NCBI RefSeq assembly: GCF_002157625.1 | Contig: NZ_BDMM01000001.1 | Coordinates: forward strand, 62,001 to 126,000 | Source of the DNA: Brevundimonas sp. SH203 | Lineage (GTDB): Bacteria; Pseudomonadota; Alphaproteobacteria; Caulobacterales; Caulobacteraceae | Direction of reading: 5' to 3' | Length of the DNA stretch: 64,000 bases | Part shown: piece after piece, positions 1 to 9,350 of the stretch | Layout of the letters: each line of letters begins with the position of its first letter | Position numbering within the stretch: the first letter of the stretch is position 1 | Notes under the pieces: model-generated | Told to the model about the DNA's origin: nothing | Database searches by the model: none | The model's input: only the letters and a program-made list of their open reading frames with translations | Position numbers and translations under genes: made by a program

Positions 1-1567
1 CTGCGGCGATGTCGGTTTCGGCAAGACCGAGGTGGCGCTGCGGGCCGCCTTCGTCGTGGCCATGACCGGGCAGCAGGTGGCGGTGGTGGCCCCGACGACC
101 CTGTTGGCGCGCCAGCACTACAAGACATTCACCGAACGATTCGCGGGCTGGCCGGTCAAGGTGCGCCAGCTGTCGCGGATGGTGACGGGCAAGGAGGCGA
201 CGGAGACGCGCGCCGGTCTGAAGGACGGCTCTGTCGAGATCGTGGTCGGCACCCATGCGGTTCTGGCCGAACAGGTCGGCTTCCGCGATCTGGGCCTGGT
301 GATCGTGGACGAGGAGCAGCATTTCGGCGTCAAGCACAAGGAGAAGCTGAAGACGCTGCGGGCCGACGTGCATCTGCTGACTCTGACCGCCACGCCGATC
401 CCGCGCACCCTGCAGATGGCCCTGACCGGCATTCGCGAAATGTCGATCATCGCCACGCCGCCGGTCGACCGTCTGGCGGTGCGGACCTATGTGACGCCGT
501 GGGACCCGGTGCTGGTGCGCGAGGCCTTGCTGCGCGAGAAATATCGCGGGGGGCAGGCCTACTATGTCGCGCCGCGCCTGAAGGACCTGCCGGACATCGA
601 GAAGTTCCTGCGCGAGCAGGTCCCGGAGGTGAAGTTCGTCGTCGGCCACGGCCAGATGAGCGCGACCCAGCTGGAGGAGGTGATGAGCGCCTTCTACGAC
701 GGGGAATACGATGTGCTGGTCTCGACCACCATCGTCGAGAGCGGGTTGGATATTCCGACGGCAAACACGCTGGTCGTCCACCGCGCCGACATGTTCGGCC
801 TGGCGCAACTCTACCAGATCCGGGGGCGCGTTGGCCGGTCCAAGGCGCGGGCCTTCGCCTATCTGACCTCCGATCCGATCAAGCCGATGACCCTGTCGGC
901 CGAGCGGCGCCTGCAGGTTCTGCAGTCGCTGGACAATCTGGGGGCCGGTTTCCAGCTGGCCAGCCACGACCTGGATCAGCGGGGCGGCGGCAATCTGCTG
1001 GGCGACGAACAGTCTGGCCACATCCGCGAGGTGGGCGTCGAACTGTATCAGCAGATGCTGGAGGACGCGGTCGCCGAGCTGAAGGAGAAGGGCGAGGGCG
1101 TGGCGGTGGATCGCGGCTGGTCGCCGTCGATCAATGTCGGCGCTTCGGTCCTAATTCCAGAGGATTACGTGCCAGACCTGAACGTGCGTCTGAGCCTTTA
1201 TCGCCGTCTGTCCGACGCCGAGCAGAGCGAGGATCGCGAAGCCCTGGCCGCCGAGTTGATCGACCGTTTCGGGCCGCTGCCGGACGAGGCGCAGCAGCTG
1301 CTGAAGATCGTCGGCATCAAGTCGAACTGCCGCCGCGCCTGTATCGAGAAGATCGACATCGGGCCGCGCGGGGCGGTGCTGACGCTGCGGGACAACAGCT
1401 TCCCCAATCCGGTCGGGTTGGTGGGGCTGATCCAGAAGAACCACGCCTTCTGGAAGATCAGGCCGGATCAGAAGATCGTGGTGTCGGGCGACTGGCCGAC
1501 GGCCGAGGATCGGCTGAAGGTGGCCGAACGGATCACCGCCGATCTGGCGCGGGTGGCGGGGGCGTAA
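1..1567 (+). CDS. mfd: Transcription-repair coupling factor Mfd, C-terminal part (5' end outside window)
   Basis: ATP-dependent translocase that removes RNA polymerase stalled at DNA lesions and recruits the UvrABC excision machinery. The reading frame is open from the first bases of the window and enters at the Walker A loop (GDVGFGKTE), so the UvrB-like N-terminus and RNAP-interaction domain lie upstream. Visible in order: the DEEQ box (VDEEQHFGV), motif III (TATPIPRTLQ), motif VI (QIRGRVGRSKA), and the C-terminal regulatory domain (NVRLSLYRRLS onwards). It ends seven bases before the convergent popA-like gene. The family is not in doubt; only the start is missing. Confidence 0.96.
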   Translation, partial: CGDVGFGKTEVALRAAFVVAMTGQQVAVVAPTTLLARQHYKTFTERFAGWPVKVRQLSRMVTGKEATETRAGLKDGSVEIVVGTHAVLAEQVGFRDLGLVIVDEEQHFGVKHKEKLKTLRADVHLLTLTATPIPRTLQMALTGIREMSIIATPPVDRLAVRTYVTPWDPVLVREALLREKYRGGQAYYVAPRLKDLPDIEKFLREQVPEVKFVVGHGQMSATQLEEVMSAFYDGEYDVLVSTTIVESGLDIPTANTLVVHRADMFGLAQLYQIRGRVGRSKARAFAYLTSDPIKPMTLSAERRLQVLQSLDNLGAGFQLASHDLDQRGGGNLLGDEQSGHIREVGVELYQQMLEDAVAELKEKGEGVAVDRGWSPSINVGASVLIPEDYVPDLNVRLSLYRRLSDAEQSEDREALAAELIDRFGPLPDEAQQLLKIVGIKSNCRRACIEKIDIGPRGAVLTLRDNSFPNPVGLVGLIQKNHAFWKIRPDQKIVVSGDWPTAEDRLKVAERITADLARVAGA

Positions 1568-1574
1568 AGCCTCC

Positions 1575-2882
1575 TCAGCGCGTCTTTTCGTACAGGTCGG
1601 CAGAGGCGCGTTCCAAAAGGACGGCGGCGCTTTCGTCCGGCCGCATCTCGGCAGCGCCCACGTCGAATTCGGCGACGAACGGCGAACGGTCCGGGCCGGC
1701 GTCGAAGGCCGTGCAGCCGATGACGGCAGCGATCCGCTCGGCGGCTAACCGCGCCGGTTCGGCATGGGTGGCGGGCAGGGCCAGGGCGAAGACCTCCTTG
1801 GCCAGCCGCGCCGGCGTATCCTCCACACGGACCAGACGCGAGACCATCGCCCCGATCTGGGGCATGGCGCGGTCCAGCCAGCCGCCCTGGCGCGCCCAGG
1901 TGACGGCCTCGGTCTCTCGCACCCGCAGGACGCAGACCGACAAGGGGCGTTTGCGCGCCCGTGACGCCTCGGCCACGCGCGCCAGATGGCCGGCGAACAG
2001 TTCGGGGGTGAACAGGCCCGTCTCGGGGTCCATCAGCTCCAGACTGCGGACCGAATCCAGCGTCCTTCGGATGCCCAGATGGGTGCGGTGAGCGCCGGCC
2101 AGCGCCAGAATCCGCTCGGCCGTCTCGCCTTCCGGCGTATCGACCGAGGCGACGTCGGCGAAGCCGCGATTGAACAGCTCCGACAGGCTGATCTCGTTCC
2201 TGCCGCGCAGATAGAGCATCAGCGGGATGTGATAGAGGCGGGTGTTGCGCTTCATGCCCGCCGCGATGGACAGGGCCGGGGCGTGATCCTGGGCGCCCCA
2301 CAGGACGGCGGCGTCGAAGGGGCTTTCGTGCAGATAGTCGAAAGCGGTGTAGGGGGTCGGGGCGGCGATCACCTCGACGCCTGCGGCGGTCAGGGCGTTG
2401 GACAGGGCCAGGAAGCGGCGGTCGGCCACCCCGGCGGCCAGAACACGCAACGGGGCGTCGTCATGGGGGCGGGCGTCCAGCGTCACGCCGCGCGTGGCGA
2501 AGGTGGCGACGCGCAGGCGAAACTCTTCCTCGGCGATGGCGGCGCGGCCCAACTGCTCCAGCCGAAGCGCCGCCTGGGCGGGATGGGGCGGCACCGACAT
2601 GGTCATGTCGGCGCCGTCGATGCTGTCGGGTCGGGCGCCGATCACCAGAATGGGCAGGCGGCGGGGTTCGGCGGCGGCGCGCAGGCGAAGGGCGACGTCC
2701 TCGCCCATGCTCTGGATGTCGACGACGGCCGCCTCCAAAGGGAAGTCCTTCAGCGTCATCTCGCCCGAGACGACGTCGCGCGCCGTCACCGTGCGCCACC
2801 CCAAGGCGTCCAGCCCGGCGGCGAGCGGCCCGATCCGGCCGTCGTCGGCCGCCAGGATCAATACGCGCGCGTCGAAAGCCAA
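1575..2882 (-). CDS. popA: PopA-like cell-cycle regulator: two receiver-like domains and a degenerate GGDEF domain
   Basis: 435 residues, with two receiver-like domains (about 1-125 and 145-260) and a C-terminal GGDEF-fold domain. The domain ends in RVED followed by TPARLAKEVF. Aligned on the PleD arrangement, RVED occupies the RxxD inhibitory site that binds c-di-GMP, while AKEVF replaces the GGEEF active site, so cyclase activity is not expected. A c-di-GMP-binding, catalytically dead PleD paralogue is the hallmark of Caulobacter PopA, which recruits RcdA and CtrA to ClpXP at the cell pole. TTG start with GGAG nine bases upstream. Domain reading is solid; PopA orthology is likely but inferred without a search. 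Confidence 0.8.
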   Translation of the reverse strand: MAFDARVLILAADDGRIGPLAAGLDALGWRTVTARDVVSGEMTLKDFPLEAAVVDIQSMGEDVALRLRAAAEPRRLPILVIGARPDSIDGADMTMSVPPHPAQAALRLEQLGRAAIAEEEFRLRVATFATRGVTLDARPHDDAPLRVLAAGVADRRFLALSNALTAAGVEVIAAPTPYTAFDYLHESPFDAAVLWGAQDHAPALSIAAGMKRNTRLYHIPLMLYLRGRNEISLSELFNRGFADVASVDTPEGETAERILALAGAHRTHLGIRRTLDSVRSLELMDPETGLFTPELFAGHLARVAEASRARKRPLSVCVLRVRETEAVTWARQGGWLDRAMPQIGAMVSRLVRVEDTPARLAKEVFALALPATHAEPARLAAERIAAVIGCTAFDAGPDRSPFVAEFDVGAAEMRPDESAAVLLERASADLYEKTR

Positions 2883-3072
2883 GCCGGTCGTCTCCGTAAG
2901 CCGCCGCGCCCCGGTCGGGCGCGACGCGGGCGGACCATACCGACGAGGGTGTTAAGGATGCAATGTCACGACCGGCCTCGTCGCGCCTTCGTCGTGGAAA
3001 GACCGTCCTCACGCGGATGAGACTTTCACCGACGACGGAATCCGCTAGGTTCCGCCGCTTGCAGTAACGGTT

Positions 3073-4023
3073 GTGGGGACCGGCTTGAGCGAACAGCTGA
3101 CACGATCGGTGCTGAAGGCGCCCGGATTCTGGGGCGGACTGGCCGTCAGGGCCTTTACCCGCAGTTGGGGGCGCGACGTCATGCTCTATACGGGCGGGGT
3201 GTCGTTCTTCGCCCTGCTGGCGGTGTTTCCGGCCATCGCCATCCTGATCGGCTTCTACAAGCTGGGTCTGTCGATCAGCGAGGTCAGCGCCCAGGCGGCC
3301 GCGCTGTCGGACCTGTTGCCCAACGCCGCGCAGACCATTTTTCAGGACGAGATCGCCCGGTTGAGCAACGCCTCGGCCCGCACCGTCTCGGCCCAGAGCG
3401 CCTTCGCCCTGTTCGTCGGGGCCTATGCCGCGCATAGGGGATTCAAGGCGTTGTTGGCGGGACTGAACCTGATTCATGACGAGACGGAGCCGCACGGTTT
3501 CTTCAAGTTCAATCTGCTGGCCTTCTTCGTCGCCGTCGTCGCCTTCGCCCTGTTCACCGTGGTTTCGGGCGCGGTGGTGACGGTGCGGATACTGGCCCAT
3601 GCCTCATTCGCCGCCTCGGGGGCGCCGGATCGCGCCATGGCGCCGCTGGATGACTTCCTGCCCGCCATCGGCCTGGCGATCGGCCTGACGCTGCTCTATC
3701 GCTACGCCATGAGCCACCGGACGCCGGTCGCCTGGCTGCCGGCCGCCGTGGGCGGTCTGGTGGCCACGCTGATGTCGGTGGTGTCGTCCTGGCTGTGCGC
3801 CATCTATGTCGAGCAGATCGCGCCGCTGGGGGCCACCTATGGGTCGGTCGGCGCGGTGGTGGTGCTGCTGATCTGGCTGTCGTGGAACGTCAACGCCATC
3901 TTCTATGGCGGCGCCTTCGCCACCGAAATGGAGCTGGCCGCCAAGAAACAGGCGGATCAGGAGGCGGCGCCGGCCAGCGTGGTCAATCTGTCGGAGCGTC
4001 GAGCCAGCCGCCGGTCTCGATAG
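3073..4023 (+). CDS. YihY/BrkB family inner-membrane protein
   Basis: 316-residue polytopic membrane protein with about six hydrophobic segments. It shows the family hallmarks: the N-terminal FxxxVSFFALLAVFPAIA stretch (here GGVSFFALLAVFPAIAI) and the C-terminal GSVGAVVVLLIWLSWNVNAI segment. The family was once called ribonuclease BN by mistake; its molecular function remains unsettled. The cytoplasmic tail is charged and ends in RRASRRSR. GTG start with weak ribosome-binding signal; a TTG four codons later is an alternative. It runs convergently into the TusA-like gene and overlaps its 3' end by about 40 bases. Confidence 0.88.
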   Translation: MGTGLSEQLTRSVLKAPGFWGGLAVRAFTRSWGRDVMLYTGGVSFFALLAVFPAIAILIGFYKLGLSISEVSAQAAALSDLLPNAAQTIFQDEIARLSNASARTVSAQSAFALFVGAYAAHRGFKALLAGLNLIHDETEPHGFFKFNLLAFFVAVVAFALFTVVSGAVVTVRILAHASFAASGAPDRAMAPLDDFLPAIGLAIGLTLLYRYAMSHRTPVAWLPAAVGGLVATLMSVVSSWLCAIYVEQIAPLGATYGSVGAVVVLLIWLSWNVNAIFYGGAFATEMELAAKKQADQEAAPASVVNLSERRASRRSR

Positions 4024-4237
4024 TAAGGCGTAAACCTCCGTCCGCCTCTTCGATGGCGACGACCTTTCCGCCCTTCTGAGACATCATAAAAGGCACGTCG
4101 ATCCGGGCCATCGGATCGGTCGCCAACAGGACGAATCGCGCGCCGGGGACGGCGTCCTGCATCGCCTTCATCAGTCTGAGGCTGGGGACGGGGCAGCGAT
4201 GGCCGCGCGCGTCGACGACGACGGGGGCGTCGCTCAC
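3983..4237 (-). CDS. TusA-like sulfurtransferase family protein
   Basis: 84-residue SirA/TusA/YedF-fold protein. The family signature is near the N-terminus (DARGHRCPVPSLRLMKAM), with the cysteine that carries persulfide sulfur in CPxP, followed by the second conserved stretch (LLATDPMARIDVPFM). Members pass sulfur to tRNA thiolation or molybdenum cofactor pathways; which one applies here cannot be told. GTG start overlaps the stop of the upstream cinA-like gene as GTGA, so the two are very probably cotranscribed. A longer in-frame reading upstream is only a shadow of cinA. Confidence 0.85.
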   Translation of the reverse strand: MSDAPVVVDARGHRCPVPSLRLMKAMQDAVPGARFVLLATDPMARIDVPFMMSQKGGKVVAIEEADGGLRLTIETGGWLDAPTD

Positions 4238-4722
4238 GCCAGTCGGTCCGCCAGCAGTTCCAGCGCCACGCGCACACTGGCCAGGCGCACGGCGTCGCGG
4301 CCGATGCCGCCGAACCGCATCTCGCGGTGGACGACGCCCGATGGACCGCACGCCGCGAAATGAACGAGGCCGACCGGCTTCTCCTTCGATCCGCCGCCTG
4401 GCCCGGCCACGCCAGTGACGGACACCGACACCTGCGCCCGCGAGCGAGCCGCCGCGCCGGTCGCCATGGCCCGGGCCGTCGCTTCGGACACCGCGCCGTG
4501 GTGGATCAAGGTGTCTTCGGGCACGTCCAGCATCTGCATCTTGGCGTCGTTGCTGTAGGTGACGAAGCCGCGATCCAGGACGGCGGACGATCCGGGAACG
4601 GCCGTCAGGGCGGCGGCGACCAGTCCGCCGGTGCAACTTTCGGCCGTCGCCGCCATCAGGCCGCGTTCGGTCGCGATTGCGACGATCTGTTGCGCCAGGC
4701 GCTGGATGTCTTCGGGGAACAT
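4234..4722 (-). CDS. CinA family protein (nicotinamide-nucleotide amidohydrolase, PncC type)
   Basis: 162 residues matching the stand-alone C-terminal domain of CinA, which deamidates nicotinamide mononucleotide to nicotinate mononucleotide in NAD recycling. Family motifs are AESCTGGLVAA near residue 25, FVTYSNDAKMQML, and SVTGVAGPGGG with the glycine-rich loop. Start set at the ATG giving MFPEDIQRLA, because the open frame upstream reads into the divergent gene and shows no family similarity. About 40 bases separate it from the divergent gene at 4763, leaving room for a compact bidirectional promoter. Confidence 0.88.
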   Translation of the reverse strand: MFPEDIQRLAQQIVAIATERGLMAATAESCTGGLVAAALTAVPGSSAVLDRGFVTYSNDAKMQMLDVPEDTLIHHGAVSEATARAMATGAAARSRAQVSVSVTGVAGPGGGSKEKPVGLVHFAACGPSGVVHREMRFGGIGRDAVRLASVRVALELLADRLA

Positions 4723-4762
4723 GGGCTTTCCATAGGCCGCGAACCCCGCTCTAACCAGAGGC

Positions 4763-7048
4763 ATGACCGAGGCTGTCGAACCGTTGCGCCCCGTCGGACG
4801 GGCGGCCGATCCCGTGGCGCCGATCCTGTTCGCCGTGGCCATCTTCACCTCGGCCTGTCTGGTCTTCGTGGTTCAGCCGATGGCGGCCAAGCTGATCCTA
4901 CCGACGCTGGGCGGGTCGCCGTCAGTATGGAACGCCTCGATGGTCTTCTTCCAGACCGCGCTTCTGACGGGATACGCCTACGCTCATCTGTTGCAGCGTC
5001 TGGCGAGCCTGAGGGCGCAGGTGGCGGCGCATCTGGCCTTGCTGGTGCTGGCGGCGCTGTTCCTGCCGCTGAGGATCAGCGGGGTGTTCGGCGATCCCGA
5101 TGGGGCGCAGCCGGCCCTGTGGCTTCTGGCCACCCTGGCGGTGTCGATCGGGGCGCCGTTCGCGGTGCTGTCAGCGACGGCGCCGCTGTTGCAGGCTTGG
5201 TATGCGCGGGTGCGGGCGGATCAGGCGGACGGGGCCAATCCTTACGTTCTCTACGCCGCATCCAACCTGGGCAGCTTCCTGGCGCTCCTGGCCTATCCGG
5301 TCCTGATCGAGCCCCTGGCCAGCCTGTCGGGCCAGCGGCTGGGGTGGAGCCTGGGCTATGGCCTGTTCGTGGCCATGGTGATCGGGCTGGGCCTGCTGGT
5401 CTGGCGTCGGCGCGAGGCCGGGGCCGTCGAACCGGCGCCTTTAGCCGTCAGCGTGCCCATCGCCTGGCGCGAAAAGGGGATGCTTGTGCTGCTGGCCGCC
5501 GCGCCGTCCAGCCTGATGCTGGGGGTGACGGCGCATCTGACGACGGATGTAGCGTCGGCGCCCTTCCTGTGGGTGATCCCGCTGGCCCTGTATCTGCTGA
5601 CCTTCGTGATCGCCTTCCAGACCCGGCCGGCCGTTCCGCCCGTCGTCGCCTTGGTGTTGCAGGGCGCCATGGCGGCGGCGTGCGCGGCCCTGATCGCCTT
5701 TCGCACAGGCGAGTGGCTGCTGGTGTTCACCGTCAATCTGGCGGCCTTCTTTTTCACGGCCCTGATGTGTCATCAGCGGCTGGCGGCCCGGCGTCCGCCG
5801 CCGGATCGGTTGACGGAGTTCTATCTGCTGCTGTCGCTGGGCGGGGTGATCGGCGGGGCCTTCAACGGCCTGATCGCGCCGATGGTGTTCAACATGGTGT
5901 GGGAATATCCGCTGGTCCTGGTCGCGGCGGCCCTGCTGAGGCCGTGGAGCCGGCGCGAGATGCGGCAGTGGGAGATCATCTGCGCCGTCGCCGGGGTGGT
6001 GATCGCCTTCCTGGGCCCCGTGTCGATGGAGGCGGTGCGCTATGCCCCCGATATTCGCGCGGCCGTGCCGGACGCCCAGTTGATCCGCTTCGCCCAGGCC
6101 ATTCTCGGAATCGCGGCCCTGTTCGCCTTTCTGGTGCGGGATCGGGCCGTGCTGTTCGCCCTCGTGCTGGGGGCCATCGTCTGGTCGGGGTATCATCTGG
6201 CCAGGGGCTATGACTGGGCGCTTTCGGAGCGCAGCTTCTTCGGCGTCATGCGGGTGGCGCGGATCGACGATCCGCTGATGGGCGGGCCGGTTCACGTGCT
6301 GATGCACGGCACGACCCTGCATGGCGCCCAGGCGCAGGGCGAGACACGCATCTGCCAGCCGACACTGTATTACGCCACCGCCACGCCGCTGGGTCAGGCG
6401 ATGCTGCAGACCCAGGCTCGTCATCTGGACGGCGCTCGGGTCGGTGTGGTCGGTCAGGGATCGGGCGCCATGGCCGCCTACAAGCGTCAGCAGGATCGGC
6501 TGACCTTCTTCGAAATCGATCCGATGGTGGATCGGCTGTCGCGCGATCCGCGCTGGTTCAGCTTCATCGACCGATGCGCCGACGGGCCGGTGCGGACGGT
6601 GATCGGCGACGCGCGCCTGACGATGGACCGGGAGCCGGCCGGCTCCTATGACCTGCTGATCATCGACGCCTTCTCATCCGACGCGGTGCCGACGCATCTG
6701 CTGACGGTCGAGGCGATCAGAGGCTATCTGCGGCTGCTGTCGCCGGACGGGGTGGTGGTGCTGCACCTGTCCAACCGTAATCTGGAGATCACCCGCCCGG
6801 CCGAGGCGGCGGCGCAGGCGCTGGCGGCGCCGAACCTGCATCAGGTCTATCTGGAGAAGTCCGGGCAGGGCCAGATGGCCGAAGCCTCGACCGAGGCCCT
6901 GCTGATCGGCAAGAGCGAGGCGGCGGTGAAGCCGTATCGCGACGACGGCCGCTGGCGCGTGCTGGATAGGACCGAGGTTCGTCCGTGGACGGACGACTAT
7001 GTCAATCTGTTCGGTTCGCTGGTGCGTCAGATGCGCTATTCGCGCTGA
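4763..7048 (+). CDS. Membrane protein fused to a spermidine synthase-like domain
   Basis: 761 residues. The first half carries many hydrophobic segments, beginning with [20 protein letters not shown] and a [18 protein letters not shown] motif. The second half (from about 490) is a Rossmann-type methyltransferase/spermidine synthase fold, with [19 protein letters not shown] and [18 protein letters not shown]. This architecture is widely annotated as fused MFS/spermidine synthase. The aminopropyl-acceptor residues of true SpeE are not obvious, so polyamine synthesis should not be assumed. Its last 13 bases overlap the convergent ispDF gene. Confidence 0.85.
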   Translation: MTEAVEPLRPVGRAADPVAPILFAVAIFTSACLVFVVQPMAAKLILPTLGGSPSVWNASMVFFQTALLTGYAYAHLLQRLASLRAQVAAHLALLVLAALFLPLRISGVFGDPDGAQPALWLLATLAVSIGAPFAVLSATAPLLQAWYARVRADQADGANPYVLYAASNLGSFLALLAYPVLIEPLASLSGQRLGWSLGYGLFVAMVIGLGLLVWRRREAGAVEPAPLAVSVPIAWREKGMLVLLAAAPSSLMLGVTAHLTTDVASAPFLWVIPLALYLLTFVIAFQTRPAVPPVVALVLQGAMAAACAALIAFRTGEWLLVFTVNLAAFFFTALMCHQRLAARRPPPDRLTEFYLLLSLGGVIGGAFNGLIAPMVFNMVWEYPLVLVAAALLRPWSRREMRQWEIICAVAGVVIAFLGPVSMEAVRYAPDIRAAVPDAQLIRFAQAILGIAALFAFLVRDRAVLFALVLGAIVWSGYHLARGYDWALSERSFFGVMRVARIDDPLMGGPVHVLMHGTTLHGAQAQGETRICQPTLYYATATPLGQAMLQTQARHLDGARVGVVGQGSGAMAAYKRQQDRLTFFEIDPMVDRLSRDPRWFSFIDRCADGPVRTVIGDARLTMDREPAGSYDLLIIDAFSSDAVPTHLLTVEAIRGYLRLLSPDGVVVLHLSNRNLEITRPAEAAAQALAAPNLHQVYLEKSGQGQMAEASTEALLIGKSEAAVKPYRDDGRWRVLDRTEVRPWTDDYVNLFGSLVRQMRYSR

Positions 7049-8199
7049 CGCACTGGCATTTCGACGGCGACGACGGCCTGGGCCGCCAGACCTTCGCCAC
7101 GGCCGGTGAAGCCCAGGCCCTCGGTCGTGGTCGCCTTGACGCTGACGGCGTCCAGCGGAAGGTCCAGCAGGGCGGCGATGCGGTCGCGCATGGCCTGGCG
7201 GTGCGGTTTAACCTTGGGGCGTTCGCAGATCAGGGTGATATCCACATTGACGATCCGCCCCCCGCGCTGGGCCGTCAGTTCGGCGGCGTGGATCAGGAAC
7301 TGATCGGAAGACGCGCCCTTCCATTTCGGATCGGTCGGCGGGAAATGGTCGCCGATGTCGCCGGCCGCGATGGCGCCCAGGATGGCGTCGGTCAGGGCGT
7401 GCAGCCCGGCGTCGGCGTCGGAATGGCCGATCAGCGTCTGATCGTGCGGCACTTCGATCCCGCACAGCCGGACCGGCCCGCCCGGCCCCCAGCGATGGAC
7501 ATCGTAGCCCGATCCGATGCGGGTCTGGTAGCGGGGGGCGTCTTGCGACAGCAGGGCCTCGGCCATGGCGAAATCCTCGGGGAAGGTCAGTTTCAGCAGG
7601 CGGGGATCGCCGGGGACCAGAACCACGCGCCCGCCCGCGCGCTGGACCACCATGGCCTCGTCGGCGGGTGCATCGGGGTCCGGCCAGGCGGCGTAGGCGG
7701 CCTCGATCACGCCGCGTCTGAAGGCCTGAGGAGTCTGGGCGCGCCACAGATCCTCGCGAGTCACCGCCTGGGTCACGGCTCCGTCCTGGGCCTTTCGCAG
7801 GCTGTCGGCGACGGCCAGGGCGGGCAGGGCGCCGTCGGCCGTCTCCAGCGCCATGACCAGACGGCCGATGATTTCGGCGCTCAGCAACGGCCGCGCCGCA
7901 TCATGGATCAGCACGGGTCGATCCGGCGTGCAGGTCAGGGCGGCCAGACCCGCCCGCACCGAATCGGCGCGGTTGTCGCCCCCGGCGACGGCGCGCCAGC
8001 CGGTCAGGCCGTTCAGGGCCATGGCGGCGCGGTCCTCGGCGCCGGGGACCACGACCACGATCAGCTCGGCGGCGCCCGCGTCCCGCATCGCCTCGGCCGA
8101 CCAGCGCAGCACCGGCTTGCCGCCCAGCAGCCGCCACTGTTTGTCGCCGCCTGCGCGCGAGCCGGAGCCGGCCGCCACGATGATGCCCGAAAAAGTCAT
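7036..8199 (-). CDS. ispDF: Bifunctional IspD/IspF enzyme of the MEP isoprenoid pathway
   Basis: Two consecutive-pathway enzymes in one chain of 387 residues. Residues 1-225 are 2-C-methyl-D-erythritol 4-phosphate cytidylyltransferase, with the nucleotide-binding start [17 protein letters not shown] and LIHDAARPL. Residues 230-387 are MEcPP synthase, with the metal-binding [28 protein letters not shown] and [12 protein letters not shown] motifs and [15 protein letters not shown] near the end. Fused IspDF is common in alpha- and epsilonproteobacteria. It is divergent from dusB, a neighbourhood conserved in Caulobacterales. Confidence 0.96.
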   Translation of the reverse strand: MTFSGIIVAAGSGSRAGGDKQWRLLGGKPVLRWSAEAMRDAGAAELIVVVVPGAEDRAAMALNGLTGWRAVAGGDNRADSVRAGLAALTCTPDRPVLIHDAARPLLSAEIIGRLVMALETADGALPALAVADSLRKAQDGAVTQAVTREDLWRAQTPQAFRRGVIEAAYAAWPDPDAPADEAMVVQRAGGRVVLVPGDPRLLKLTFPEDFAMAEALLSQDAPRYQTRIGSGYDVHRWGPGGPVRLCGIEVPHDQTLIGHSDADAGLHALTDAILGAIAAGDIGDHFPPTDPKWKGASSDQFLIHAAELTAQRGGRIVNVDITLICERPKVKPHRQAMRDRIAALLDLPLDAVSVKATTTEGLGFTGRGEGLAAQAVVAVEMPVRQRE

Positions 8200-8276
8200 G
8201 GCGGCCTTGATAGTGCGCGCCGCGACGGGGCGAAACCATCAATCGGCCCCGGTCATGCTTGACGAAGGGGGGCGTG

Positions 8277-9350
8277 ATGCTGCGAAAGGCGCGGATGGCC
8301 AAGACCCTACAGATCGGCGACGTGACCGTGCCCGGCCAGGTGCTGATGGCGCCGATGACGGGCGTGACCGACCTGCCGTTCCGCGTGCTGGCGTCCAGAC
8401 TGGGCGCCGCCTATGTGGCGACCGAGATGGTGGCGGCCAAGGAACTGGCGCGCGCCCGGCCCGATGTGGTGCGTCGCGCGGCGGTAGGAGCGGGTCTGCC
8501 GCTGACGGTGATCCAGCTGGTCGGGCGCGATCCCGAACAGATGGCCGAGGGCGCGCGGATGGCCGAAAAGGCCGGGGCCGACATCGTCGATCTGAATTTC
8601 GGCTGTCCGGCCAAGGAGGTCACGGGTTCGGCGGCGGGGTCGGCCCTGATGCGGACGCCCGATCTGGCGTGTCGGATCATGGAGGCGGTGGTCCAGGCGA
8701 CCGCGCGGCCGGTGACGGTCAAGATGCGGCTAGGATGGGACGACGACAGCAAAAACGCCGCCGACCTGGCCCGACGCGCCGAACAGATCGGGGTCAAGGC
8801 GGTGACGGTTCACGGCCGCACCCGCAAACAGTTCTATACCGGCCATGCCGACTGGGACGCGGTGGGGGAGGTCAAGGCGGCGGTGGCCATTCCCGTCATC
8901 GTCAATGGCGACATCATAACGGCCGAGGCGGCGCGGCAGGCGCTGACGCAGTCGGGCGCGGATGGACTGATGCTGGGGCGGGGCGTCTATGGGCGGCCCT
9001 GGCTGGCGGCGCATCTGGAACGCGCGCTGAGCGACGGCGTCGAGTTGGACGAGCCAGGGCCGGAGGCGCGGTTGGCGATCGTCGTCGAACACCTGTGGGC
9101 GTCCATCGCCTTCTATGGGATGCCTCTGGGCCTGAAGATGTTCCGCAAACATCTGGGCTGGTACATTGAGCAGGCGCCGTGGCCGGCCGATCCGCAACAC
9201 CGCCGCGAGGCCAAGGCGAGAATTTGCCGGTTGGACGATCCGCATGCCGCCGAGGCGGCCATGAGCGCGCTTTGGCGATCGGATTTGCCGCTCATCGACA
9301 AGTCCGTTGTTGAATATGCGCCACAGGTGATGGAGAGTGCTGTGGCATGA
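8277..9350 (+). CDS. dusB: tRNA-dihydrouridine synthase B
   Basis: FMN enzyme that reduces uridines in the tRNA D-loop; historically called NifR3 and typically first in nitrogen-regulation operons. Motifs include LMAPMTGVTDLPFR, the signature DIVDLNFGCPAKEVTGSAAG with its catalytic cysteine, KMRLGWDD, and the C-terminal GADGLMLGRGVYGRPW. The ATG at 8277 is chosen because GAAGGGGGG ends four bases before it; a TTG at 8259 is the longer alternative. The stop overlaps the ntrY start as ATGA, indicating translational coupling. Confidence 0.94.
   Translation: MLRKARMAKTLQIGDVTVPGQVLMAPMTGVTDLPFRVLASRLGAAYVATEMVAAKELARARPDVVRRAAVGAGLPLTVIQLVGRDPEQMAEGARMAEKAGADIVDLNFGCPAKEVTGSAAGSALMRTPDLACRIMEAVVQATARPVTVKMRLGWDDDSKNAADLARRAEQIGVKAVTVHGRTRKQFYTGHADWDAVGEVKAAVAIPVIVNGDIITAEAARQALTQSGADGLMLGRGVYGRPWLAAHLERALSDGVELDEPGPEARLAIVVEHLWASIAFYGMPLGLKMFRKHLGWYIEQAPWPADPQHRREAKARICRLDDPHAAEAAMSALWRSDLPLIDKSVVEYAPQVMESAVA

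Noticed and set aside
4763-7048. True spermidine synthase
   Set aside because: The fold is present but acceptor-binding residues and stand-alone size of SpeE are not, so polyamine synthesis was not assigned.
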